From NCBI GenBank assembly GCA_018240465.1, contig JAFEFS010000091.1, positions 62,001 to 126,000 on the forward strand: a stretch of 64,000 nt of DNA, written 5' to 3'. The stretch comes from Pseudomonadota bacterium (GTDB taxonomy: Bacteria; Pseudomonadota; Gammaproteobacteria; Xanthomonadales; Rhodanobacteraceae). The notes below the pieces were generated by a model. It was not told the origin of the DNA, made no database searches, and saw nothing but the letters and a program-made list of their open reading frames with translations. Both the position numbers and the translations under genes were made by a program. Positions 1 to 8,691 of the stretch are shown piece by piece (position 1 is the first letter of the stretch; the number at the start of each line of letters is the position of its first letter).

Positions 1-706
1 CCCCGATGCCGCGCCAGAGCACGAATGCCTGGTGAAAATCCATGTTGGCCGGCCACCATTGACCTAGACAGCTCGGAAAGTCGAGGCCGCAGGCCAACGC
101 GGCATAGTTCGAACTGGTCCAGCCGCCGAGCGCGATCTGCGCGGCGACAAGGCCGATGCCGACCGCCGTCAAACGCCAGAGTTTGTTCTGCTCCGCAACG
201 GCGAACCGCGGATTGGCGACGGGCGGGATCGTCAGGCGCAAGGCGGTGTAGGCGAGCAGCGCGAACGTGGTCATGCCGCCGAGCAGATGGCCCATGACCA
301 CGACCGGTTTCAGTTTCCAGGTCACCGTCCACATGCCGAGCAGGGCCTGGAACAGGATGACGACCGATGCCGCCAGCGGTACTGCGGCGAGCCCGCGCAG
401 TCCGCGACGCCGGCGCCATGACCAGACCGCCAGCGCGAACGTGGTCAGGATCAGGCCGCCGGCAAGGAAACGATGCACCTGCTCGCGCCAGGCCTTGTCC
501 GACTCGACCGGGCGATCGGGAAACGCGGCGTTGGCCGCGGCGATGTCGGTTTCGTGCTTGGGCCAGGTCACCTTGCCGTAGCAGGTCGGCCAGTCCGGGC
601 ATGACAAACCCGCATTCGACAGACGCACGAATGCGCCGAACACGATCACGACCAGCGCGAAAGCCGTTGCGATCCACGCAAGTCTTGCGATTCCTCTCGT
701 ACTCAT
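1..706 (-). CDS. ctaA: Heme A synthase CtaA (COX15), 3' end beyond the window
   Basis: Inner-membrane enzyme that oxidises the C8 methyl of heme O to the formyl of heme A, the cofactor of aa3 oxidases. The visible 235 codons start MSTRGIARLAWIATAFALVV and run open to base 1, so the C-terminal half is missing. Seen: an N-terminal TM helix, the loop SNAGLSCPDWPTCYG typical of the family (with its conserved Cys pair), REQVHRFLAGG and MGHLLGG, which carry two of the expected heme-ligand histidines, and several more TM helices. The ATG at 706-704 overlaps the TGA of the upstream SCO-like gene (TGATG), suggesting translational coupling. A ctaB gene would be expected beyond the edge but cannot be seen. 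Confidence 0.95.
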   Translation of the reverse strand, partial: MSTRGIARLAWIATAFALVVIVFGAFVRLSNAGLSCPDWPTCYGKVTWPKHETDIAAANAAFPDRPVESDKAWREQVHRFLAGGLILTTFALAVWSWRRRRGLRGLAAVPLAASVVILFQALLGMWTVTWKLKPVVVMGHLLGGMTTFALLAYTALRLTIPPVANPRFAVAEQNKLWRLTAVGIGLVAAQIALGGWTSSNYAALACGLDFPSCLGQWWPANMDFHQAFVLWRGIG

Positions 707-1287
707 CAGTTCACCACCTTGGGCAAATCACGGCGCACACCGCCGAGGTCGTAGCCTTCGGCGTAGCGCATCATCAGATAACCGCCCGGATCGACCAGTG
801 CGAGAGCAAGCCCGTCGTCGGCCTCGGCGGACAAGTCGGCGAACGCATTCGCGTCGTCGCGGCCTGCCTGCAGCGGCGCAAGCGCAGTCAGCACATCCGC
901 GGGCAACGCCGGACCGAGATAGACCAGGCGCAGGCGTTCCGCGTTGCGCCCCAGCGTCGCGCGCATGCGCACGAGGTCGGCAAGCGCGTTGCGGCATTGC
1001 TGCTCGCAGTTCGCGCCGGGCAAAGCGAGCAGCGTCCATTGCCATTGCGGGTTGCGCCAGACCAGTTTGTCGCCGCCCGCGAGCGTCACCGGCACCGCAT
1101 CGACCTGTCGCGGCGGATTGATCAGCGTGCCATAGGCCTTCGTGCCCTTGGGCTCCCAGCCCGCGCGCGTGAGCACGAAGGCGATCAGCATCGGCACGAC
1201 GAACACGGCGACGACGCCGATCAGCATCCAGCGATTGCGATTGCGCACAGCGCGCACGGCGTGTGTGTCGAGAGGTTGTTCGGACAT
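706..1287 (-). CDS. SCO-like membrane-anchored oxidase assembly protein
   Basis: Protein of 193 aa with one N-terminal TM helix (about residues 20-42, IGVVAVFVVPMLIAFVL) and a periplasmic thioredoxin-like domain. The segment LLALPGANCEQQCRNAL contains a C-x3-C pair in the position where SCO proteins bind copper or exchange disulfides; the C-terminal half resembles the SCO fold only loosely. Genes of this kind regularly sit between SURF1 and ctaA in xanthomonad oxidase clusters, which points to a role in maturing subunit II or in heme/copper delivery; that role is inferred from context. It starts 6 bp after the SURF1 stop and its own stop overlaps the ctaA start. Confidence 0.75.
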   Translation of the reverse strand: MSEQPLDTHAVRAVRNRNRWMLIGVVAVFVVPMLIAFVLTRAGWEPKGTKAYGTLINPPRQVDAVPVTLAGGDKLVWRNPQWQWTLLALPGANCEQQCRNALADLVRMRATLGRNAERLRLVYLGPALPADVLTALAPLQAGRDDANAFADLSAEADDGLALALVDPGGYLMMRYAEGYDLGGVRRDLPKVVN

Positions 1288-1293
1288 GCAAAT

Positions 1294-2019
1294 CTACTTC
1301 CGTACTTTCTTGAAATGCAGCAAGACGAAGATCACGATCGCGGCGACCGCGAACGCGAACCATTGGACGGCGTAGCCGCGATGTCGCGCGGGCGGCATCA
1401 CGCTCGGCGTCCAGCTGCGCACGAAACCGGACGCTGGCTCCTTGTCGAGCAACAACACCCGCGGCAACAGCGGGCGATCCAGATCGGCGGCGATTTCCCG
1501 CGCGTCGATCGCCAGCGTCAGCTTCGGCCATGCGGTCTGCCGCGTCAACGCGTTGCCGCCGACGCGAACCCCGTTGCCGGGGAACGGCGCGTACACGCCC
1601 GACAGAGTCACCTCGTCTTGCGGCAATGGCGGCAGCATCGGCTGCGTGCCACGCTCGTGCGACCAGCCGACCCAGCCGCGATCGACCAGCAATACATCGT
1701 CCCCTTCCGAAGCGAATGCCGCATAGACCTCGACGCCGAGCTTGCCGTCGCGCACCTGCTCGTCGCGCAGCCAGCCGCGATCGGCGAGGAACTGCCCGCG
1801 CACCCGCACATGCGGGAAACGGTCCTCCGGCGGCACGCGGCGCACGGCGGCAAAATCCTCGAATGCCGCCTTCGGCGCCGCATCGAAGGCGTCGAGCAGA
1901 CGCTCGGCCTGATGCGCGCGATCGAGCTGCCAGATACCGAGCCGCACGAACGACGCGACGCCGACCAGGGTAAGAACCACCGCGAACCACGATGGCCGTT
2001 GCCAGCGCCGCGCGCTCAT
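1294..2019 (-). CDS. SURF1 family cytochrome oxidase assembly protein
   Basis: Protein of 241 aa with the SURF1 layout: an N-terminal TM helix (WFAVVLTLVGVASFVRLGIWQL), a periplasmic core, and a C-terminal TM helix (GYAVQWFAFAVAAIVIFVLLHF). Characteristic motifs visible are GIWQLDRAHQ after helix 1, VLLVDRGWVGW in the middle and the C-terminal YAVQWFAFA. SURF1 proteins help insert heme a into subunit I of aa3 oxidases. The gene lies just upstream of the SCO-like gene and divergent from the twin-TM gene at 2091, so the promoter should lie in the 71-bp gap 2020-2090. Confidence 0.93.
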   Translation of the reverse strand: MSARRWQRPSWFAVVLTLVGVASFVRLGIWQLDRAHQAERLLDAFDAAPKAAFEDFAAVRRVPPEDRFPHVRVRGQFLADRGWLRDEQVRDGKLGVEVYAAFASEGDDVLLVDRGWVGWSHERGTQPMLPPLPQDEVTLSGVYAPFPGNGVRVGGNALTRQTAWPKLTLAIDAREIAADLDRPLLPRVLLLDKEPASGFVRSWTPSVMPPARHRGYAVQWFAFAVAAIVIFVLLHFKKVRK

Positions 2020-2090
2020 GGCCCGCTCGGCTTCGTCGTGGCGGCGCTATACTGCTTCGTCATTGTAGCAGCGCGATCGGACCTGCCGCC

Positions 2091-2300
2091 ATGTGGACCA
2101 AACTGATCATCGTCGCGTTCCTCGCCGTCATCGTCTACAACCTCGGCGCGGGACTGTATTACCTGATGACCGACAAGGGTCAGAGCGACCGCATGGTCAA
2201 ATCCCTGACCCGACGCATCGGCCTTTCCGTGCTGCTGATTCTGCTCGTGATCCTCGGCATCTGGCTCGGGATCATCAAACCGCACGATATCGGGCGGTGA
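2091..2300 (+). CDS. Twin transmembrane protein (DUF2909-like)
   Basis: Small 69-aa protein with two predicted TM helices (residues 3-24 and about 45-64) joined by a short polar loop (TDKGQSDRMVKSLTRRIG). This matches the small twin-TM proteins encoded opposite SURF1 in the oxidase clusters of Xanthomonas and Pseudomonas. The start at 2091 (MWTKLIIVAFLAVIV) is preferred because upstream in-frame residues are not hydrophobic and overlap the SURF1 promoter region. Function unknown; context suggests a role in oxidase assembly or stability. In related genomes this gene normally follows ctaE closely, whereas here almost 19 kb separates them. Confidence 0.8.
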   Translation: MWTKLIIVAFLAVIVYNLGAGLYYLMTDKGQSDRMVKSLTRRIGLSVLLILLVILGIWLGIIKPHDIGR

Positions 2301-2400
2301 CGCTTTTCCTTCTTGCTTGGCGAGAAGACGCCGAAGGCGAGCAAACGGGGGGTCTTGTACGGCACCGCAACGTTGAAAGAAGGCCACTGCGCTCTCGGTA

Positions 2401-3984
2401 CTAATAAGCGACGCGTGCTTTTTGCCGCATTTCCTGCTTGAAACCTTCGTTCTGGGAGTAATCAAGCACCTCAACCGAATATCCTTGTGGAAATTGCATC
2501 TTGCAGAAACTCGCGGTGGCTGGTCCATACTTGGCCGCATACTCTTCCACCTTTATCGACAATCCGGTAATGGCATATCTGGGCTCTGCGTTTCGAATGG
2601 CCTTGATGTTCGCCGCAGTGGTGAAAACGCCGAAGCCCAACTGGATCGGCACTACTCCGAAACGCCCGTTCGAATAAAATGACGTAGGTCGTGCGAGCCA
2701 GTAATCGGCGATGTAGTAGGCACCGGACGGCAACTTGTCCTTCATGCATTGGGCGAGGCGCTCGAACTCGTTTGTTGCTGTCAACTCGCCTTTTCTCATG
2801 GTGAACGTTACTGCCAGAAACACGCAGCACAGCACCGACGACAGCATCACAAGATGATCGAACGTGCGGCCATTGCCGGAAATATCGCGCAGTCGCGCGA
2901 TCACCGCTGCAATTATCGTCAAGAAAACAATCGGCGCCCACTGCCTGGACGAATCGATTGCCACATACATTCCCAACGACAGCTGCAAGACTAGCACCAA
3001 TGGCAAGGCGACTATCACCACCAGGCACAGAGGCAGCAGTGGCGAGCCGGCAACCGGGTCGACTGCTTTGACTTCGCGGGCAATCACCATTGCGCAGGTT
3101 GCGTAGCCCCACAAAGTCAGCACGAGCAAGAGCAGAGAGATGCGGCTATGTATCGAGTATCTCCAGAGATCAGCAAAAAAATTCGAGAACGCTGCGGGTG
3201 TAAGGTGGGGGAACTGCTTGAGGATGTATCCGATGAACTCCTGATCCTGGGGGAACGGGTTCAAACCCCCGAAGAGTTTGCCGGCCAATACGGCAGCAGC
3301 GATCACCCAGAGCAGAGTCGTCGCGTGCGCACGCTCCAGCTCTTTTCGCCGCAGCACGAGCCATAGGTACAACGTCATCCCCGGCAGCACGATGACGATG
3401 GCGATACTGTCCGATATGGCGGCAAGGAACAGCGACGCGAACACGCACGGAATCATCCACATGTCGAGACTCGGTCTGGTTACGCCAAGCCATATCGACA
3501 GCACCGCCGTCAGCACCAGAAGTGCCGCACCGGAATGACATCCAATCAATCCGAAGTACAACGAAATGGTATCGCCATCCAGCAAGCCAATGAAGGACAA
3601 ACTGAACAACAAGAGTGTCGCCGCCGCCGTTCTGAAAATGCATGCCTTCGCCAGCTTTGCAAACAAACAGAACGCACCGCACAGCGCCAGCCCATACCAA
3701 AATTGATAGTAGATCGCGACGAAGCCTCGCTCGACGCCTGCTGCGGCCATCAATCGCGCGGCGAAAATATCGGGAAACAAATACGGCGCCTGAGTAAGAC
3801 GCCAGTCGAATAAATTTCCGCCAGCGTTGAGATACCGGGCAACCTCCTCGATCAGGAGGATATCCGCATTTTCAGTGACGATCCCGTGAATTGGAAGGCG
3901 CTCATAGCACTGCCAGATGAACACGTACAGAACTGCAGCGCTCAGCACGACCAACGCGGAGTACTTCTTACGAGCCCTATTCAT
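2401..3984 (-). CDS. Polytopic membrane protein of unknown function
   Basis: Protein of 527 aa with about ten TM helices and a soluble C-terminal region (from about residue 410) that lacks further helices. No family recognised with confidence; the mix of TM helices, large loops and a soluble tail resembles GT-C type glycosyltransferases or their partners, but no catalytic motif was identified. The ATG at 3984 follows only 3 bp after the terminal inverted repeat of the 403-bp element, and the outgoing repeat end provides the ribosome-binding sequence (CAGGATAATG). A longer reading frame runs back into the element to 4251, but that part is transposase remnant. The gene is visibly richer in A/T than its neighbours and uses more A/T-ending codons, a sign of acquisition by transfer. 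Confidence 0.7.
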   Translation of the reverse strand: MNRARKKYSALVVLSAAVLYVFIWQCYERLPIHGIVTENADILLIEEVARYLNAGGNLFDWRLTQAPYLFPDIFAARLMAAAGVERGFVAIYYQFWYGLALCGAFCLFAKLAKACIFRTAAATLLLFSLSFIGLLDGDTISLYFGLIGCHSGAALLVLTAVLSIWLGVTRPSLDMWMIPCVFASLFLAAISDSIAIVIVLPGMTLYLWLVLRRKELERAHATTLLWVIAAAVLAGKLFGGLNPFPQDQEFIGYILKQFPHLTPAAFSNFFADLWRYSIHSRISLLLLVLTLWGYATCAMVIAREVKAVDPVAGSPLLPLCLVVIVALPLVLVLQLSLGMYVAIDSSRQWAPIVFLTIIAAVIARLRDISGNGRTFDHLVMLSSVLCCVFLAVTFTMRKGELTATNEFERLAQCMKDKLPSGAYYIADYWLARPTSFYSNGRFGVVPIQLGFGVFTTAANIKAIRNAEPRYAITGLSIKVEEYAAKYGPATASFCKMQFPQGYSVEVLDYSQNEGFKQEMRQKARVAY

Positions 3985-3987
3985 TAT

Positions 3988-4390
3988 CCTGATTCGCGCT
4001 GGTTCTCGGTGCGCAAAATTTCCCGCCAGGCGCAGAGACCGCTCCGGACAAGGCGCGCAGAGCATCATCGCGCGCGCCAGTCGCGGCAGCAACTCGCCGC
4101 GTATCAATTCCCGTGCCGTGGCGTTGGTCCTGGCCGTGGTCAAGGCACAGATCGCGACGCATCCGGTGCACAGCGGCAGCTTGGTGGCGTGAACAGCGCG
4201 CGCGATCCAGGACACGACGGCATTTGGCTTTGGTGCCGTAGTCTGCAACAAACTCGACCATCGACAAGCCGAGCTGGAACGGGATCGGATTCATGGCCAT
4301 GATGACGCCCCAGCGGATGAGGTGGAGCGGTCATCGGCCTCGCTCGTCGCAGATCCTGCGGCTGTGAGCGGGGAATCAGCGCGAATCAGG
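3988..4390 (-). mobile_element. 403-bp IS1595-like non-autonomous element, copy 1
   Basis: A 403-bp unit bounded by terminal inverted repeats: CCTGATTCGCGCTGGTT on the left and the complement of CCTGATTCGCGCTGATT on the right (one mismatch in 17). Inside, on the minus strand, a frame beginning at 4300 (MAMNPIPFQLGLSMVEF, then YGTKAKC) matches the start of ISXo5-type IS1595 transposases. A second frame continues with HATKLPL and ARELIRGELL, matching the later TKLPL...LELKRHLG segment. The zinc-ribbon part and the whole catalytic domain are missing, so it cannot encode an active transposase. Flanking octamers (TTCATTAT and GCCCGTTG) are not duplicated. It differs from copy 2 at about 14 positions. 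Confidence 0.8.
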
Positions 4391-4691
4391 GCCCGTTGTG
4401 TTCGCTGTGCTTGCCCGGCGAGATCGAGCCGATCTGACGGCGGGGCCAATTTCTTCACTCCCATCTGGCCCCATGGAAAGTAGCGTCGTGGAGCTAGCCC
4501 GCAGCCTGCACATTCGCCATCTTTCACGCCAATCGCCATGGCGATACTGCCAGAAGTTTATTGCCACGTTTCCGCAGACGTGGCCCTCTGCATTGTACTC
4601 AGAATGGAACTCGAATTCTCCAAGCGCCCGCGAATCGGCAGCTCAAGGAGATAGTTGCTCAATTCGTTCGTCAATAAGGTCGGGGGAAGCT
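4391..4691. other. Non-coding stretch between the element and the serine hydrolase gene
   Basis: About 300 bp without a convincing gene. The hydrolase reading frame extends upstream through this stretch to 4398, but the predicted residues there are not signal-peptide-like and the segment is poorer in G/C. The only functional signal I see is GGGGGAAG at 4682-4689, just upstream of the ATG at 4692. No clear promoter was identified. Confidence 0.4.
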
Positions 4692-6893
4692 ATGTGGAAC
4701 AGGCACTCGTGGTTGACGGTGATGTGTGCATGGTGTGGATTGTTGCTCAATAGCGTGCTTGCGCACGGCAATACGATATTCAGCGAGAACTTCCAGGGCG
4801 GCAGCTATCCAAGCTGGACCCTGAGCGGCAACGGCCACGACGCGGCCAACTACTACGCCGGCAACTATTCGATGCGCCTCGACGGCCTGCGCCAGGGCAC
4901 GATTGCCGTATCGTCGCAAGGCTACTCGAGCGTATCGCTGTCGATGGATCTGGCCGCGCTGTACCTGGTCAGCGGCGACTACTGCTACGCCGAATATTCG
5001 ACCAATGGCGGCACCAGCTGGAACATCCTGAACTCGCTCGGCGTGGCGAGCGCTACGGGTGCGATGCACACGGCGACGGTTTCCAGCGGACTGGAAAACA
5101 ATCCGAACCTGCAACTGCGCTTTCGCGCCTACACCTTGTACAACCACTACTGCTACGGCGACAACGTCAGCCTCAGTGGCACTCCGATCGGCAGCGGCGT
5201 CTACGACCCTTTGACGGGCAACGGCAGCGTCAGCCGCACCCAGCTGACTTACACCTTCCTCACGACGGGCGGCACGCCGAGCCTGATCGACTACAGCCAC
5301 TACGCGCTGCCGGCGAATGCGGCGAATCCGACCAACACGTTCCAGGGCCGGCTCACGCTCAGCGGCCAGGCCAGCGGCGGCAACGCGGTCGAGGTCGACA
5401 GCAACAACAATCTGCCCGCCTATCCGCAGGCAGCGCAATTGCCGAGTTTCGCCTTCGATTTCGTCCAGGACGGTACCCATTTCATTCCGGTGACGCGCGG
5501 CAAGATCGAGGGTACGCATCCGTCGTGGGCGCTGGTACTCGAACCGGGGCGCGTATGGAACGAAAATGGCGACAACGGCTACTCGCGCGTCGCGCTTCCG
5601 TTCTCGCTGCAGGAGCGCAACCAGGACTGTGTCTGGAACGGCGTGATGACGTTCCTGTTCAAGAACGACGGATCGATTTCGAACGTCGTGTACCAGAACG
5701 CCGGAGAGACCTGCAAATACCTGAAGGTGAATTTCTGGGGCCGGCTTGGCGCGACCTACGTGCCCGCCACCGTCGCCAATGCCGCGGCGATCAAGTCGGC
5801 CTACGAGGCGGAGGTCGCGCGGCGCATGCCGGTGAAGCCGATCGCTGCGCTGGCGACCGACTATCCCGCCAGCGGTGTGGTCGTTGCCAATATCGGCAGC
5901 GACGTGACTGCCGCGGACATGACCATCTACGGCGTCGCCTACAACGGCGTGCACTATGTCGGCGGCTGCCAGACCCGCTACGGCACGTACCCGTTTTGCG
6001 AGGTGCTCGACGTTCCTTCGTACTCGACGGCGAAGTCCGTGTTTGGCGCGTACGGTCTGATGCGCCTGGAGCAGAAGTACACCGGCACCCAGCGCACGCT
6101 GCGCATCCGCGACTACGTCAGCGAGTGCAGCGGCACGCAGTGGAACATGGCCACGCTAGAAAGCGCGATGGACATGGCCACCGGCAACTACGATTCGTCG
6201 ACGCTGCATGCGGATGAAGCGTCCACCGCAATGTTGAACGGCTTCTTCCTGGTCACGACGCATGCGCAGAAGGTGAGCTTCGCCTGCGGCTACACGAACA
6301 AGAGCACGCCGGGCACGACGTTCGTCTATCACACCTCCGACACGTACCTGCTCGGCCGTGCCATGAACATGTATTACAAGGCACAGGCGGGCAGCAGCGC
6401 GGACTTCTTCAACGACGTGGTCGTGGGCGAGATCTACAAGCCCCTCGGCCTGAGCCCTACCACTTACACGACTCTGCGCACGCAGGATTCGGCGGCGCAG
6501 GCGCATACCGGGTTCGGCCTGATCTACGTTCGCGACGACGTGGTGAAGCTCGCCGAGTTCATGGGCAAGGCGCAGGGCAAGATCCAGGGCACGCAGACCC
6601 TCGACAGCAGCATGGTCGCCGCGACCTTGAACCTCGGCAGCGGCGGCTTGCAGGCCGGTACCGCGGCCGACCGCTACAACAATGGTTTCTGGTACTACGA
6701 TCTGCACCAGTCCACCAGCCACAATTTCTCCTGCAGCGGGGCGAAATGGATTCCGTACATGTCCGGCTACGGCGGCATCAGCGTCGTGCTGATGCCGAAC
6801 GGCATGGTGTACTACAACTTCAGTGATAACGACGAGTACACGTGGCTGAAGACTGCGGTCGAGTTGGACAAGATTGCGGCGCTCTGCCCGTGA
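4692..6893 (+). CDS. Exported serine hydrolase of the beta-lactamase/DD-peptidase clan with extra N-terminal domain
   Basis: Protein of 733 aa from the ATG at 4692, chosen because it follows GGGGGAAG and opens a good signal peptide (MWNRHSWLTVMCAWCGLLLN, cleavage near AHG). Residues about 27-175 form a Gly/Ser/Tyr-rich beta-sandwich-like domain (SENFQGGSYPSW, TNGGTSWNIL) of a carbohydrate-binding type. From about residue 180 it is clearly paralogous to the product of 6952-8691. The hydrolase part has an S-x-x-K pair (YSTAKS, Ser445 and Lys448), YHTSDTYLLG where beta-lactamases carry the Tyr motif, and GYGGIS near the C-terminus in place of the KTG-type motif. Even numbers of Cys suggest periplasmic disulfides. 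Substrate unknown. It converges on the paralogue across a hairpin terminator. Confidence 0.75.
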   Translation: MWNRHSWLTVMCAWCGLLLNSVLAHGNTIFSENFQGGSYPSWTLSGNGHDAANYYAGNYSMRLDGLRQGTIAVSSQGYSSVSLSMDLAALYLVSGDYCYAEYSTNGGTSWNILNSLGVASATGAMHTATVSSGLENNPNLQLRFRAYTLYNHYCYGDNVSLSGTPIGSGVYDPLTGNGSVSRTQLTYTFLTTGGTPSLIDYSHYALPANAANPTNTFQGRLTLSGQASGGNAVEVDSNNNLPAYPQAAQLPSFAFDFVQDGTHFIPVTRGKIEGTHPSWALVLEPGRVWNENGDNGYSRVALPFSLQERNQDCVWNGVMTFLFKNDGSISNVVYQNAGETCKYLKVNFWGRLGATYVPATVANAAAIKSAYEAEVARRMPVKPIAALATDYPASGVVVANIGSDVTAADMTIYGVAYNGVHYVGGCQTRYGTYPFCEVLDVPSYSTAKSVFGAYGLMRLEQKYTGTQRTLRIRDYVSECSGTQWNMATLESAMDMATGNYDSSTLHADEASTAMLNGFFLVTTHAQKVSFACGYTNKSTPGTTFVYHTSDTYLLGRAMNMYYKAQAGSSADFFNDVVVGEIYKPLGLSPTTYTTLRTQDSAAQAHTGFGLIYVRDDVVKLAEFMGKAQGKIQGTQTLDSSMVAATLNLGSGGLQAGTAADRYNNGFWYYDLHQSTSHNFSCSGAKWIPYMSGYGGISVVLMPNGMVYYNFSDNDEYTWLKTAVELDKIAALCP

Positions 6894-6901
6894 CGCCGAT
6901 C

Positions 6902-6929
6902 GCCCGGCGGAGTATCGACTCCGCCGGGC
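6902..6929. terminator. Bidirectional hairpin terminator between convergent genes
   Basis: A perfect 12-bp stem (GCCCGGCGGAGT / ACTCCGCCGGGC) with a 4-nt loop, ATCG, sits in the 58-bp gap between two convergent stop codons. There is no strong U-tract on either side, so its efficiency is uncertain, but position and symmetry fit a shared terminator. Confidence 0.7.
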
Positions 6930-6951
6930 TTCGAACCGCTGCTCGCTGTGT

Positions 6952-8691
6952 TCATTTTGTCGATCGGATCGGACAGAACCCCGATAGCTTGTTCGCCTCG
7001 ATCGCCGGCCGGGCGAAATCGATGGACTTCAACTGGCCGTCGTCGGCGAAGTTGTACCAGACGACGCCGTTCGGAAACATCGCCACGGTGATGCCGCCGA
7101 AGCCGGCCATGAACGGCACCCATGCCGGAGCGGCACAGCCGATTTCCTTCTGCACGTTGCGCGCCCACAATCCGTGCTGATATCGGAACTGCGTCAGATG
7201 CGCCGCGACCAGGCCACGATGGCCCTCGTCGCGCTGCATGGCCTGATCGAGCAAGGTACGGTCGAGCGGTGAAGTCTCACCGATCATCCCGCGCTGGGGA
7301 CCGAGAAAGCGCGCGAGCTTGGCGACGTCGTCGCCGAGCAACGTCAGCCCCCAGCCGAAGAACGGCTGTGCACGCGCATCGTAAGTACGCCGGCTGACGC
7401 GCGCGGTTGGGCTCAGATCGAGCGGAGCGTACAGGTCGCGCACGACGACATCATCGAACACGTCGCCGTGCTCGTGCCCCGGCAACGATCGAAACCAGTT
7501 CGTCAGCGTCGCACCGAGCAGAAACGTGTCGGAGGTGCGATAGACCCAGCGGCCGTGCGGCGTTTCCTTGCGCGGATAAGCCGTACAGGCGAAGGCGAGC
7601 TTGTCGGCGTAACCCGTCGCATCGAAGAAGCGCGCGACCTTCGCCGCATCCTCGTCGGCCATGTAGGCCGGAGAATCGTAGTGGCCCGACGCCATGTCGA
7701 GCAGATCGATCGCGCGCGCGCCTTGCCAGGATGGCGCGCGGCACGGAGCGCCTGCGTAACGACTCACATCGAGATCGCTCGCGCCGGGATACAAGCGCTG
7801 CAGGCGCATCAGGGCGAGTCCCGCGACGACAGTTTTCGCCAGCGAGAAGGACGGCAGGTCCAGCGAATCGCAATAGGGAAAATCGCCATGCCGAGTCGCA
7901 CAGCCGGAACGATAGTGGATGCCGTCGACAACGAGTCCGGTAAGCGTGCGCCCGGCCGCGTCGCCGATGAAGAAATTCTCGATGTCGATGTCTGGATGAT
8001 CGATGCCGAGCTGTTCCATCGTCCGCACCGGCAGACGCGCCGCGCTTTCCTTGCGCCAAGCCGCGATCGCCTCGGCCCTGCGCGCCACAGGTTCGGGAAC
8101 GTATCGTGCTTTCAGCATGCCCCACATGTCGAGCTGCAGATACTTGCAAGTCTCGCTCGAGATCTGCATCGCCGCGTGCGCGACCGCGCCGTCGGCCTTG
8201 AACAGCAGCATCAGCACGCCGTTGTGCGTGCAGTTCGCGTTCTTCTGCACGAGCGCGAACGGGATCGCGGCGCGCGTGTAGCCTTGGTCGTCAGCCTCGT
8301 TCCACACGCGGCCCGGTTCTAGCGCGAATTCCCACCAGCCGTGCCGCCCCGCGATCGGGCCGCGGCGCAGCGGGATCAGTGTGTCGCCGTCCTGCACGAA
8401 TTCGAAATCGAAGTCGGCGGGAAACGTCCCTGCGAGTTCGGCATCGCGCCTGGAGACGAACTCTGCATCGGCGACGAGCATACGCACTCGCGGCTGACCG
8501 GAAAGGATCAAGCGCCCTTCGAAACGGTTCGCGGGTGGCTGCGCCACGGTGTCGGCTGCGTAAGCCGACATATCGACGCTGTCCGGATAACGGGCAGCGA
8601 CGAAATCCGCGAAACCCAGTTCGTTGCGCGCCGCTGCCGAGGTTGAAACGAACGCGGCGAAGACGAACAGCACACGGCGCGCACGCGGCAT
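6952..8691 (-). CDS. Exported serine hydrolase (paralogue), last gene of the amide/omega-amino-acid operon
   Basis: Protein of 579 aa with a signal peptide (MPRARRVLFVFAAFVSTSAAA). Over most of its length it parallels residues 180-733 of the convergent gene: FVQDGDTLIPLRRG, EPGRVWNE, ETCKYLQL, SFSLAK (Ser283-Lys286, S-x-x-K), YRTSDTFLLGA, and C-terminal WVPFMAGFGGITVAMFPNG. It lacks the N-terminal sandwich domain. The fold is that of serine beta-lactamase-like hydrolases, which include esterases, amidases and D-aminopeptidases. The ATG directly follows the TGA of the dehydrogenase gene (TGAATG), so it is almost certainly translated with the operon. In that context it may cleave the imported substrate in the periplasm; this is inference. 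Substrate cannot be read from the sequence. Confidence 0.78.
   Translation of the reverse strand: MPRARRVLFVFAAFVSTSAAARNELGFADFVAARYPDSVDMSAYAADTVAQPPANRFEGRLILSGQPRVRMLVADAEFVSRRDAELAGTFPADFDFEFVQDGDTLIPLRRGPIAGRHGWWEFALEPGRVWNEADDQGYTRAAIPFALVQKNANCTHNGVLMLLFKADGAVAHAAMQISSETCKYLQLDMWGMLKARYVPEPVARRAEAIAAWRKESAARLPVRTMEQLGIDHPDIDIENFFIGDAAGRTLTGLVVDGIHYRSGCATRHGDFPYCDSLDLPSFSLAKTVVAGLALMRLQRLYPGASDLDVSRYAGAPCRAPSWQGARAIDLLDMASGHYDSPAYMADEDAAKVARFFDATGYADKLAFACTAYPRKETPHGRWVYRTSDTFLLGATLTNWFRSLPGHEHGDVFDDVVVRDLYAPLDLSPTARVSRRTYDARAQPFFGWGLTLLGDDVAKLARFLGPQRGMIGETSPLDRTLLDQAMQRDEGHRGLVAAHLTQFRYQHGLWARNVQKEIGCAAPAWVPFMAGFGGITVAMFPNGVVWYNFADDGQLKSIDFARPAIEANKLSGFCPIRSTK

Noticed and set aside
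3253..3272. GGGTTCAAACCCC, resembling a tRNA T-arm
   Set aside because: It lies inside the membrane protein gene, and no acceptor stem, D-arm or anticodon arm could be placed around it.
3980..4398. Target-site duplication at element copy 1
   Set aside because: The flanking octamers TTCATTAT and GCCCGTTG differ, and mixing the outer flanks of the two copies gives no match either.
4398..4691. Longer N-terminus for the first serine hydrolase
   Set aside because: The extra 98 residues lack signal-peptide character, and a ribosome-binding site plus signal peptide support 4692.
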